NCBI RefSeq assembly: GCF_008642315.1
Contig: NZ_CP029192.1
Coordinates: 1,798,001-1,862,000 of the forward strand
Direction: 5' to 3'
DNA length: 64,000 bases
DNA from: Streptomyces venezuelae
GTDB taxonomy: Bacteria > Actinomycetota > Actinomycetes > Streptomycetales > Streptomycetaceae
Shown here: piece after piece, positions 44,143 through 52,868 of the stretch
Numbering within the stretch: the stretch's first letter is position 1
How the letters are laid out: each line of letters opens with the position of its first letter
The notes under the pieces: model-generated
What the model saw: the letters and a program-made list of their open reading frames with translations, nothing else
Database searches by the model: none
Told to the model about the DNA's origin: nothing
Position numbers and translations under genes: made by a program

Positions 44143-45582
44143 ATGCCCCGACGCGCCATGAGAGCCGTGCTGGCCGCGTGCGCCATTGTGCTCCTGCTGC
44201 TGACCGTCTCGACCGCCGCGCATGCCGCACCCGTCACCGTGACCAACGGGACGCAGTTCACCGACACCGAAGGGAACGGCGTCCACGCCCACGGAGCCGG
44301 CGTCATCAAGGTCGGCCCGTACTACTACTTGTTCGGTGAGAACCGGCACGCCGACAACACCTTCAAGGCCGTCTCGGTCTACCGCTCGACGGACCTGAAG
44401 ACCTGGGAGCACAGGAACGACGTCCTGACACAGGACAGCGACCCGGAGCTCCGGCTCGCCTACATCGAGCGACCGAAGGTGCTCTACAACAAGGCCACCA
44501 AGACGTTCGTCATGTGGATGCACAAGGAGAACGGCAGGGACTACGGAGAGGCGCGTGCCGCCGTGGCGGTCTCCGACACCGTCGACGGCGACTACACCTG
44601 GAAGAGCAGCTTCCGGCCGCCGAGCGGTACGACCTCCCGCGACCAGACGCTGTTCCAGGACGACGACGGGACGGCGTACCAGATCACGGCCACGGAGAAC
44701 AACGCCGACCTGCACATCTACCGGCTCACCGACGACTTCACCGGCTACGACGAGATGGTCGCCAACCCCTGGGCAGGCCAGTGGCGGGAGGCCCCGGCCC
44801 TGTTCAAGCGCGACGGCGTCTACTTCATGCTGACGTCGGGGACCAGCGGCTGGAGCCCGAACCAGCAGAAGTACGCCACGGCGGAGAGCCTCGCCGGGCC
44901 GTGGAGCGAGATGAAGGACGCGGGCAACGACTACGGCTACGGCTCGCAGACCGCCTCCGTCCTCCCCGTGCAGGGCTCCTCGGCCACGTCGTACCTCTAC
45001 ATGGGCGACCGTTGGGCGGGCGCCTGGAACGGCCCGGTCAACGACTCGCAGTACGTGTGGCTGCCGATCGCCTTCCCGACCAGGACCACGATGGACCTGC
45101 CGTGGTATCCGGAGACCTCCATCGACACGGACACCGGCGCCGTGCAGGGCGCGGGCGGCGGCCCCCACTACGGCTTCGCGGCCCGGCACAGCGGCAAGTG
45201 CGTGGCCGTCGCGGACCATTTGGCCGGCGACGGCGCGGCGGTCGTCCAGCAGGGCTGCGACGGCGGGCTCGACCAGCAGTGGCGGTTCGAGGACGCGGGC
45301 GACGGATACGTGCGCGTGCTCGCCCAGCACAGCGGCAAGTGCCTCGACGTCGCCGACGAGTCCCACGCCGACGGCGCCACCGTCGTCCACTACCGCTGCG
45401 GTTCCAAGGCCCACCAGCAGTGGCGGTTCGAGGAGTTCGACGACGACACCTACCGGATCGTGGCGCGGCACAGCGGCAAGTGCCTCGACGTCGCCGACGC
45501 GTCCGAGCAGGACGGCGCCCGCCTCGTCCAGCGGGACTGCGGGGAAGGCGCGAGCCAGCGGTTCGAGCGCCGCGCGGCCTGA
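44143..45582 (+). CDS. Secreted GH43 enzyme with ricin-type (CBM13) module, probable exo-beta-1,3-galactanase
   Basis: 479 residues. Sec signal peptide of ~28 residues ending TAAHA. Residues ~30-340 form a five-bladed GH43 domain of the subgroup that holds exo-beta-1,3-galactanases (AHGAGVIKVGPYYYLFGENR, YIERPKVLYNKATKTFVMWMH, GQWREAPALFKRDGVYFMLTS). Residues ~350-478 are a ricin-B trefoil with three repeats of the HSGKCLDVAD and QQWRFE type. Streptomyces galactanases with this domain pair attack type II arabinogalactan. In this operon it would release galacto-oligosaccharides outside the cell. Confidence 0.9.
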   Translation: MPRRAMRAVLAACAIVLLLLTVSTAAHAAPVTVTNGTQFTDTEGNGVHAHGAGVIKVGPYYYLFGENRHADNTFKAVSVYRSTDLKTWEHRNDVLTQDSDPELRLAYIERPKVLYNKATKTFVMWMHKENGRDYGEARAAVAVSDTVDGDYTWKSSFRPPSGTTSRDQTLFQDDDGTAYQITATENNADLHIYRLTDDFTGYDEMVANPWAGQWREAPALFKRDGVYFMLTSGTSGWSPNQQKYATAESLAGPWSEMKDAGNDYGYGSQTASVLPVQGSSATSYLYMGDRWAGAWNGPVNDSQYVWLPIAFPTRTTMDLPWYPETSIDTDTGAVQGAGGGPHYGFAARHSGKCVAVADHLAGDGAAVVQQGCDGGLDQQWRFEDAGDGYVRVLAQHSGKCLDVADESHADGATVVHYRCGSKAHQQWRFEEFDDDTYRIVARHSGKCLDVADASEQDGARLVQRDCGEGASQRFERRAA

Positions 45583-45695
45583 CGGCGCCGGGCACAGCCG
45601 ACGTGTCCTGACACCGACGCACCCACCGAGCCGGCGGATTGTCCGGTTCCGGCGCCCCGGCGGATGGCGGCCGGGCCGGACAATGGCGAGCGGGG

Positions 45696-48600
45696 GTGGT
45701 CACGGTGCCACGGGGTGAGCGGCCGCTGGAGGACGACGGTGGCGAGCTCACCGCATTCGCCGCCGAGCTGCGCCGGTTGCGGGAGAAGGCGGGCAGCCCT
45801 CCGTACCGCCGCCTGGCCCGCGACGCCCACTACTCCTCGACGACGCTGGCCGACGCGGCGAGCGGCCGCAGACTCCCGAGCCTGCCGGTCACGCTCGCCT
45901 ATGTGCGGGCGTGCGGCGGGGACACGGAGGTGTGGGAGGCGAGGTGGCGCGCGCTGGCCGCCCGGCTCGCGGCGACGGACGCCGCCACGGGTGCGGAGCC
46001 GGACGCGGAGGGCCAGGACCCGCGGGGACCGTACGTGGGGCTCGCCGCGTTCCAGCCCGAGGACGCGGACTGGTTCTTCGGGCGCGAGCAGCTCACCGAG
46101 GACCTGGTGACACGGATACGCTCCCGGCGCTTCCTCGCCGTGTTCGGCGCGTCCGGGTCGGGGAAGTCCTCCCTGCTGCGCGCCGGGGTGCTGCCCCGGG
46201 TACGGGAAGAGGACACGCTCGGACGGAACGTCGTCCTCCTCGCGCCCGGCACCCACCCCCTGGAGGCGTGCGCCGCCCGGCTCGCCCGCGTGTCCGGGGA
46301 CTCCGCGACCGCCCTCCACTCCGACCTCTCAGGGGACCCGCGCGCCCTCCACCTGACCGCCCTCAAGGCGCTGGCCGGCCGTCCCGACGGCGTCGAACTC
46401 CTCTTGGTTGTCGACCAGTTCGAGGAGGTCTTCACGCTCTGCTCCGACATACGGGAACGTACGCAGTTCATCACCGCCCTGCTCACCGCGGCACAGGCCC
46501 CCGACAGCCGCACGCGCGTCGTCCTCGGCGTCCGCGCCGACTTCTACGCCCGCTGCGCACAGCACCCCGGCCTCGTCGAGGCCCTGCGCGACGCCCAGTT
46601 GCTGGTGGGCCCGATGACCACCGACGAGCTGCGCCGGGCGATCAGCCGTCCTGCGGCCCGTGCGGGCTGCACCGTCGAAGGGGCGCTGCTCGCCCGGGTG
46701 ATCGCCGACGCCACCGGTCGCTCCACCGTGCTGCCCCTGGTCTCCCACGCCCTGCGCGAGACCTGGCGCCGCCGCCGGGGCAACACGCTCACCCTCGCCG
46801 GGTACGAGGCCGCGGGCGGCATCCGGCACGCCCTCGGCCAGACCGCGGAGACCGTCCACGCCGCCTTCGACGACCGTCAGCGGCGGCTGGCCCGCGCGCT
46901 CCTGCTGCGCCTCGTCGCCGTCGGCGAAGGCACCGACGCCACGCGACGCCGGCCGGCCCGCGCCGACCTCGACTCCCTGGGCGGACCCGGCACCGGAGCC
47001 GACGACGTACGGACGGTCCTCGACGCGCTCGCCGGGGCCCGTCTGATCACCCTGGACACGGACACGGTCGAGCTCACCCACGAGGCCCTGCTGCAGGCCT
47101 GGCCGCGGCTGCGGCACTGGATCGACGAGGACCGGGCCGGGCTGCTGCTCCGCCAGCGGCTCGGCGACGCGGCGACCGCGTGGGACCGCGAGCACCGCGA
47201 CCCGGGTGCGCTGTACCGCGGCACACGCCTCGACGCGGCCGAGGACACCTTCGCCCTTCCCGAGGGGAGCCTTCCTCAGGGAAGCCGCGTCACCTCCCCT
47301 CCCGAGGGAAGCCGCGCCGCCGACGAACTCACCGACCTTGAGCGCGACTTCCTCACCGCTAGCACCGCCGCACGGGAACGCGAGCGGCTCGCCGAGGCGC
47401 ACACCACACGACGGCTGCGCCGCTTCACCCTCGCCCTGTCCGTCCTGTTGCTGCTCGCGCTGGTCTCGGGGCTGCTCGCCTGGGACCAGTACCGGACCAG
47501 CGAGGGCAATCGGCGCGAGGCCGTCGCCGAGCAGCGCAGCGCCCTGTCCCGGCAGCTCGCCGCGCAGTCGGCCGCGCTCCTGCCGTCCGAATCGGATCTC
47601 GCCTCGCTCCTCGCCCTGTACGCGTACCGCATCCGCCCCACCCCCGAGGCCACCGCGGGCCTCTTCAAGACGGCCTCGCTCCCCCTGCAGCAGCGCATGA
47701 CGGGGCACCGGGGCGAGGTGCGGGCGGTGGCCTTCAGCCCCGACGCCCGGACCGTCGCCAGCGGCGGCGAGGACGGCACCGTACGCCTCTGGAACGCCGT
47801 GACCGGCAAGGTGAGCAGAGTGCTGACGTTTCGTCAAGGTGCGGTCGTGGCCGTCGCTTATGGGGCCGACGGGCACACCTTGGCCGCAGGCGGCGACGAC
47901 GGTTCCGTCCGGCTGTGGAACACGGCCACCGGGTCCTCGCGGGCCATGAGGACCGGCCTTCGGGGTGACGTCCGGGCGGTGGCCCTCAGCTCGGACGGGC
48001 GCACGGTCGCCGGCGGGGGCCGCGACGGCACGGTACGCCTGTGGGACGCGGCCACGGGGACAGTACGGCGGACCCTGAGTGGCCATCAGGGAGCCGTTCT
48101 CTCCCTCGCGTTCAGCCCGGACGGCCGCACGGTGGCCAGCGGTGGCGACGACGGAACGGTGCGGCTGGGGGCGGTGGCGAGCGGCACGGCGCGTGTGCTG
48201 CGGGCCGGAAGGCACGGTAGCGCCGTGGCGTCCGTGGCGTTCAGCCCCGACGGCCGTACGGTGACCGGTGGCGCCCGCGACGGCACCGTACGGGCATGGG
48301 ACGCGGCCACCGGCAAGGAGCGCGCGGCGCTCGCCGAGCGGCGCAGGGACGCGGAGTCGGTGGCCTTCAGCCCGGACCGCCGCACGGTGCTCAGCGGCCA
48401 GCACGACGGCACGGTCCGGCTGTGGGACGCGGCGACCGGGGCCTTGCGTGCGGTCCTGGCCGGGCACCGGGGCTCGGTCCCCGCCGCGGCCTTCAGCCCG
48501 GACGGGAGCACGGTGGCCAGCGGCGGGCGTGACGGCACGGTGCGGTTGTGGGTCGTGTCGACAGGAAAGGAGCGCGTCACGGTGCCCGGACGGCAGGGCG

Positions 48601-49583
48601 CCGTGCGGGCGGTGGCGTTCAGCCCGGACGGCAGGACGGTCGCAGGTGGCGCCCGCGACGGGACCGTACGACTGTGGGACGCGGCCAACGGCGGAACACG
48701 GCGAGTGTTGACGGGGCATCAGGGAGACGTGCGCTCGGTGGCGTTCAGCCCTGACGGTCGTACCGTCGCGAGCTGCGGCGATGACGGGACGGTACGGCTG
48801 TGGGACGCCGCGACCGGTCAGAGGCTCAGGGTACTGACGGCGCGTCACGGTGCCGCGCGTTCCGTTGCTTTCAGTCGTGACGGGCGCACCCTTGCGGCGG
48901 GCGGGGCGTGGGACGGCGGTGGTGGCGGTGTCGTACGGCTGTGGAACGCCGAGACCGGGGAGCCGCGTGGGGCGCCGGGACGGCAGCCGGAGGGCGTCCG
49001 GTCCGTGGCGTTCGGGGCCGACGGCCACACCCTCGCCGTCGGGGGCGACGGCGGGACCCTTCGGCTGTGGGACGCCGCCGACGGCGAGTCCCGCGTCCTC
49101 CACACCGGCACCAAGTCCCCGGTGCAGACGGTGGCGTTCAGCCCGGACGGGCGCACGGTCGCCGGGGGCGCCGACGACGGCAGGCTGCGGCTCTGGGACA
49201 CGGCCACGGGCGTGCCGCGCGCCACGACCGGCAACCGCCGCGGGGCCATGTCGGTGGTGTTCAGCCCGGACGGCCGGACAGTGGCGAGCGGGGACCGGGA
49301 CGGGACCGTACGGCTGTGGGACGCCGCCACGGGACTCCAGAACCTTGCCCTGACCGGGCACGAGGGTGCCGTGTGGTCCGTGGCGTTCGGCCCGGACGGC
49401 CGCACGGTCGCCAGCGGCGGCGAGGACGGCACGCTGCGGCTGTGGGGTGTGCTCCGCGGCGCGGACGAGGCCGTCGACCGGATCTGCCGGTCCCTGCGCA
49501 GGGACCTCAGCCGGGAGGAACGCGCCCGGTATCTGAACGTCCCCGACGGAGATGAGTGGCCCCGGCGGGCCTGCGTGCGCTGA
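45696..49583 (+). CDS. HTH, STAND-NTPase (nSTAND1), membrane helix and 14 WD40 repeats
   Basis: About 1295 residues; start uncertain between GTG 45696 and 45705. Order: an Xre-like HTH (~10-65: FAAELRRLREKAGSPPYRRLARDAHYSSTTL), GPYVGLAAFQPEDADWFFGRE, P-loop VFGASGSGKSSLL, Walker B LLLVVDQFEEVF, helical arms, an Ala/Leu transmembrane helix (FTLALSVLLLLALVSGLLAW), a coiled segment, and 14 WD40 units, enough for two seven-bladed propellers. Such proteins are thought to be ligand-triggered signalling switches; many bacterial STAND proteins act in defence or development. The HTH may mediate protein or DNA contact. Confidence 0.9.
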   Translation: MVTVPRGERPLEDDGGELTAFAAELRRLREKAGSPPYRRLARDAHYSSTTLADAASGRRLPSLPVTLAYVRACGGDTEVWEARWRALAARLAATDAATGAEPDAEGQDPRGPYVGLAAFQPEDADWFFGREQLTEDLVTRIRSRRFLAVFGASGSGKSSLLRAGVLPRVREEDTLGRNVVLLAPGTHPLEACAARLARVSGDSATALHSDLSGDPRALHLTALKALAGRPDGVELLLVVDQFEEVFTLCSDIRERTQFITALLTAAQAPDSRTRVVLGVRADFYARCAQHPGLVEALRDAQLLVGPMTTDELRRAISRPAARAGCTVEGALLARVIADATGRSTVLPLVSHALRETWRRRRGNTLTLAGYEAAGGIRHALGQTAETVHAAFDDRQRRLARALLLRLVAVGEGTDATRRRPARADLDSLGGPGTGADDVRTVLDALAGARLITLDTDTVELTHEALLQAWPRLRHWIDEDRAGLLLRQRLGDAATAWDREHRDPGALYRGTRLDAAEDTFALPEGSLPQGSRVTSPPEGSRAADELTDLERDFLTASTAARERERLAEAHTTRRLRRFTLALSVLLLLALVSGLLAWDQYRTSEGNRREAVAEQRSALSRQLAAQSAALLPSESDLASLLALYAYRIRPTPEATAGLFKTASLPLQQRMTGHRGEVRAVAFSPDARTVASGGEDGTVRLWNAVTGKVSRVLTFRQGAVVAVAYGADGHTLAAGGDDGSVRLWNTATGSSRAMRTGLRGDVRAVALSSDGRTVAGGGRDGTVRLWDAATGTVRRTLSGHQGAVLSLAFSPDGRTVASGGDDGTVRLGAVASGTARVLRAGRHGSAVASVAFSPDGRTVTGGARDGTVRAWDAATGKERAALAERRRDAESVAFSPDRRTVLSGQHDGTVRLWDAATGALRAVLAGHRGSVPAAAFSPDGSTVASGGRDGTVRLWVVSTGKERVTVPGRQGAVRAVAFSPDGRTVAGGARDGTVRLWDAANGGTRRVLTGHQGDVRSVAFSPDGRTVASCGDDGTVRLWDAATGQRLRVLTARHGAARSVAFSRDGRTLAAGGAWDGGGGGVVRLWNAETGEPRGAPGRQPEGVRSVAFGADGHTLAVGGDGGTLRLWDAADGESRVLHTGTKSPVQTVAFSPDGRTVAGGADDGRLRLWDTATGVPRATTGNRRGAMSVVFSPDGRTVASGDRDGTVRLWDAATGLQNLALTGHEGAVWSVAFGPDGRTVASGGEDGTLRLWGVLRGADEAVDRICRSLRRDLSREERARYLNVPDGDEWPRRACVR
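47697..49450 (+). repeat. 14 tandem WD40 repeats, ~126-bp period
   Basis: Fourteen consecutive ~42-residue units with the core VAFSPDGRTVASGGxDGTVRLWDAATG. Several are nearly identical, indicating recent amplification or gene conversion. Unit 4 lacks the W of LWD (RLGAV) and unit 10 has a five-residue insertion (AWDGGGG). Confidence 0.9.
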
Positions 49584-49834
49584 GGGAGGGCCGAGCGGAG
49601 GGCTGCCGTGGCCGTGACGTGGCCGTGGCCGTGGCCGGGAGCTTGTCCGGCACTTGGGGGCGCTTGTGGTCGCTCGCCGTCCGGCGCTGCCGTCCGGCAC
49701 TTGTGGTCGCTCGCCGTCCGGCGCTGTCGTCCGGCACTTGTGGTCGCTCGCCGTCCGGCGCCTGTTGTCCGGCGCTTGTTGTCCGGTACGTCGTGGCCGA
49801 CCCCGGACAACCCCGTACCGGTAGAAGCGAAGAC
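49584..49834. repeat. 37-bp tandem repeats before the glycosyltransferase gene
   Basis: Units close to CACTTGTGGTCGCTCGCCGT plus 17 bases recur at 49661-49697, 49698-49734 and 49735-49772, then a partial unit. A run of GGCCGT copies precedes them (about 49609-49640). No gene can be supported here. Confidence 0.8.
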
Positions 49835-52153
49835 ATGACGTCCCTGACCAGCGCGCCGCCCGCGAGCCGGACCTCGCCGGAACGGACGCCCCGGAGCCGA
49901 CTGCGGTTCTGGCGCTCCCCCGCCGGCCAGCCCCGGTGGGCCAGGCCCGCGCTCCTCGGCATCGCCGCCCTCGCCGCCCTCCTCTACACGTGGAACATCA
50001 CGAGCAGCGGCTTCGCGCCCTATTACTCCATGGCCGCACGCAGCATGTCGGTGAGCTGGGAGGCGTTCCTCTTCACCAGCCTCGACCCGTCCGCCACGCT
50101 CACCCTGGACAAGATCGGCGGCTTCCTGTGGCCGCAGGCCCTGTCGGCGCGGATCTTCGGCTTCCACGACTGGGCGCTGGTGCTGCCGCAGTGCGTCATG
50201 GGCGTGATCTCCGTACTGGTGATGTACCGGCTGGTGCGGCGCTGGCAGGGGCCCGCCGCCGGGCTGCTCGCCGCGGGGCTGCTCACGGTGACGCCCGTGG
50301 CGGCCTCCATGTTCGGCCACGCGATGCTCGACGGTTCGGTCACCATGTGCCTCGTACTCGCCGCCGACCAGTACCAGCGGGCCGTGCGGAGCGCGCGGCT
50401 GCGGTCGCTGCTGCTGTGCGGGCTGTGGATCGGGCTCGGGTTCCAGGCGAAGATGATGGAGGCGTGGGTCATCGTGCCCGCGCTGTTCGTCGGCTACGTG
50501 GTGGCGGCGCCGGTCCGGCTGCGGCGCCGGCTCGGTCAACTGGCCCTGGCGGGCGCGCTGATGTTCACCGTGTCGCTGTCGTGGGTGGCGCTGATGACGT
50601 TCACCCCGGAGCGCGACCGCCCGTACGTGGACGGCTCGACCGACAACAGCGCGGCGGCGATGGTCTTCGGCTACAACGGCTTCAACCGGCTGCACGCGGG
50701 GCTGGTCGACGGGGCGGCGCCGGTCAGCGGCAACGGGCTCTGGGGCAGCGGCGGAGCATCCCGCACCCCGCCGCCCACCGGCAGCGGCGGAACGTCGCGC
50801 ACCCCGCCGCGCACCGACAGCGACGCGAGGCCGGACGGCACGGACGCCGCGGACGGCCGCGATCAGGGCGGCACGGCACGGCGGCCGTCGGGCGCACCGT
50901 CGGACGGACCATCCGGCGCACCGTCCGGCAGGCCATCGGACGGGCCGTCGAGCGCGCCGTCGAACGGACCATCCGGCGCACCGTCCGGCAGGCAGTCCCC
51001 CGCCCCCTCCGGCGCACAGCCCGACGGGTCCACCGGCGCGCCCTCCGAGAACACCGACCGGAAGGGGCGAGCAGGTGCCGCGCCCGCCGGGAGGCAGGTC
51101 GGGTCCGAGGCGCCGTCCCGGACCTCCCTGTGGCTGAAGCTCCTCCGCAGCCCCCGCCTGACACCCCAGATCGCCTGGCTGTACCCGCTCGCGCTCATCT
51201 CCCTCGCGATGGGTCTGGCACGGCACCGCCAGGCCCCCCGCACGCACCCGGGCCGGGCCGGTCACCTGATGTGGGGCACCTGGCTCGTCACGGCCGCCGC
51301 CGTGCTCAGCGCGCTCGGCAACCTGCCCCACACCGCCTACGTCGCCATCCTCGCGCCGCCGCTCACCGCCCTGTCCGCCGCCGGGACCGTCGCCCTGTGG
51401 CGTGCCCACCGCGCCGCGGCCGGCGGGCCGCGCGCCTGGCTCCTGCCCGCCGTGGTCGCGGCCGAGGCGGGCTGGACGATCCACCTGGCCTCGAAGCACG
51501 TCGACTTCGCGCCCTGGCTCATTCCGCTCCTGGTGGCGGCCACGCTCGTCGCCGTCCTGGCCCTGGCCCCCTTCGTGGCCTCCCGCAGGACCGTGCTCGT
51601 CGGGCTGCTCGCCGGATGCGTCGCGATGTTCGCCGCGCCCACGGCCTGGTCGCTGTCGGTGCTGAACGAGCGGTACGGGGGCTCGGCGGTGGACGCGTAC
51701 GCAGGACCGGGCAACGACCCCCGGATCTCCACGGGAACCCGCACCGTGCGCGCGTCCGACGTCCGCGTCCCCACGACGCCGACGCCCACCCAGAGCAGCC
51801 TCCTCGAGTATGTCGAGGAACACGACGGGGCCGCCAAGTACGCGTTTTCCACCGAAAGTTGGGAGGCGTCCGCGCCTTACGTCTACGCGAAGGGCACGCC
51901 GGTCCTGCCGCTCGCCGGGCTGCACGCCGACACCCTCACCCTCACGGAGTACCGCCACCTCGTCGCCACCGGTGATCTCCGCTTCGCCCTCGTCACCGCG
52001 GCGGGAACGAAGACCTCGAAGATCAGCTCCTGGGTCGCGTCCGCCTGCGCCGAGGTCGACCCGCGGGCGTACGGAGCGACCGGCCGCGGCGGCGATCAAG
52101 CGCCCGCACAGACCCTGTACCACTGCGAACCGTCCGACGCCACGAGCCACTGA
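49835..52153 (+). CDS. GT39/ArnT-like mannosyltransferase family membrane protein
   Basis: 772 residues with about 11-12 helices. After a basic N-tail and the first helix, NITSSGFAPYYSMAARSMSV and DKIGGFLWPQALSARIFG match the first extracytoplasmic loop of the PMT_2/ArnT group, which moves a sugar from a polyprenyl phosphate to proteins or lipids outside the membrane. A repeat-rich Gly/Ser/Pro/Arg loop (~305-430) is inserted before the later helices. The C-terminal domain after residue ~630 is extracytoplasmic. Acceptor unknown. Confidence 0.88.
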   Translation: MTSLTSAPPASRTSPERTPRSRLRFWRSPAGQPRWARPALLGIAALAALLYTWNITSSGFAPYYSMAARSMSVSWEAFLFTSLDPSATLTLDKIGGFLWPQALSARIFGFHDWALVLPQCVMGVISVLVMYRLVRRWQGPAAGLLAAGLLTVTPVAASMFGHAMLDGSVTMCLVLAADQYQRAVRSARLRSLLLCGLWIGLGFQAKMMEAWVIVPALFVGYVVAAPVRLRRRLGQLALAGALMFTVSLSWVALMTFTPERDRPYVDGSTDNSAAAMVFGYNGFNRLHAGLVDGAAPVSGNGLWGSGGASRTPPPTGSGGTSRTPPRTDSDARPDGTDAADGRDQGGTARRPSGAPSDGPSGAPSGRPSDGPSSAPSNGPSGAPSGRQSPAPSGAQPDGSTGAPSENTDRKGRAGAAPAGRQVGSEAPSRTSLWLKLLRSPRLTPQIAWLYPLALISLAMGLARHRQAPRTHPGRAGHLMWGTWLVTAAAVLSALGNLPHTAYVAILAPPLTALSAAGTVALWRAHRAAAGGPRAWLLPAVVAAEAGWTIHLASKHVDFAPWLIPLLVAATLVAVLALAPFVASRRTVLVGLLAGCVAMFAAPTAWSLSVLNERYGGSAVDAYAGPGNDPRISTGTRTVRASDVRVPTTPTPTQSSLLEYVEEHDGAAKYAFSTESWEASAPYVYAKGTPVLPLAGLHADTLTLTEYRHLVATGDLRFALVTAAGTKTSKISSWVASACAEVDPRAYGATGRGGDQAPAQTLYHCEPSDATSH
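50881..51000 (+). repeat. Two 60-bp direct repeats within the GT39 gene
   Basis: The two blocks 50881-50940 and 50941-51000 are nearly identical and share an exact 29-base core. They encode two 20-residue units, PSGAPSDGPSGAPSGRPSDG and a close variant, in the extracytoplasmic loop. Confidence 0.85.
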
Positions 52154-52868
52154 ACCGGCGAGGACCGACGCACCCACCGAACGGGGGAGGAGCGGTGGCC
52201 GTCCCGACGGGCAACCGTCGGCACGGCCACCGCACCCCGGGGCAGTCCCCTTCGACCCTTCCACCTCGTTCGAACAGCCGCCGATCGCCCCGCCGCCATG
52301 GCCGGATCGTCCTGACGGAGCGGGAAATATCCGCCTCGGTCGCGGCGCCGTACGCGGCCCGCGAAAAGATCCCCGCAACCGGGGCCCAGATTGGCAGAAA
52401 AGGCCTTGCGTCAACCCGCACCCACACCGCGTCCTGCCGCTTTGCTTATCCGCCGCGCACATGCCCACGGCATGGTGTCCGAAAAACGGGGAGTCGACCT
52501 GAAGCCGCAGAACGCTCCGGTTGCGCGTGTGGCGGCTGTTGAGTGACAAACCATCAGGTGGTCCGCGCTCCCTTTCGGACAGAACCCGGAGTTTCGATTT
52601 CTCGTTTTATCGACGACGCCTACCGTGGTCGCTGTGGGGGCAGGCACTGACCATGCCGGGGAGATGACAGCTGCGCAGAACTTTTCGAGGGGGGAAGTCC
52701 GTGCGGCCTGCGCTGGAAGCGCGCCGCCGGAAAAGTAAGTGCCGTCCGGTTTGATCAACCGGACGGCAAGCCTTTGCTGCGTAGCCGGAAAAGCACCTGC
52801 CTCTGCCCGGTCGCGCGCACCGGACCATCCATGTCGGGTACACGGGGGCTTTCCAAAGGGGGACCCTA
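52154..52868. other. 715-bp AT-richer leader region of the PLP/PixA operon
   Basis: No gene is supported. The region is less GC-rich than its surroundings, notably 52560-52640. It carries a perfect 12-bp hairpin at 52740-52768 flanked by two related copies of GCCGGAAAAG-N4-TGCC (about 52724-52741 and 52784-52801). This is the only place in the window with a long, structured untranslated leader candidate. Confidence 0.6.
52740..52768 (+). promoter_or_regulatory. Perfect 12-bp hairpin upstream of the six-gene operon
   Basis: TGCCGTCCGGTT (52740-52751) pairs exactly with AACCGGACGGCA (52757-52768) around TGATC. It sits ~100 bases before the first start and could be an attenuator, a terminator of an upstream small transcript or an operator. 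Confidence 0.55.

Noticed and set aside
49584..49834. CRISPR array
   Set aside because: The 37-bp units are directly abutting tandem repeats without unique spacers, and no cas genes are nearby.
48845..52549. 1234-codon minus frame across the WD40 and GT39 genes
   Set aside because: Repeat-induced shadow opposite two well-supported genes.
52600..52868. Cobalamin or c-di-AMP riboswitch in the leader
   Set aside because: The diagnostic conserved boxes of those classes could not be found; only a hairpin and direct repeats are supported.
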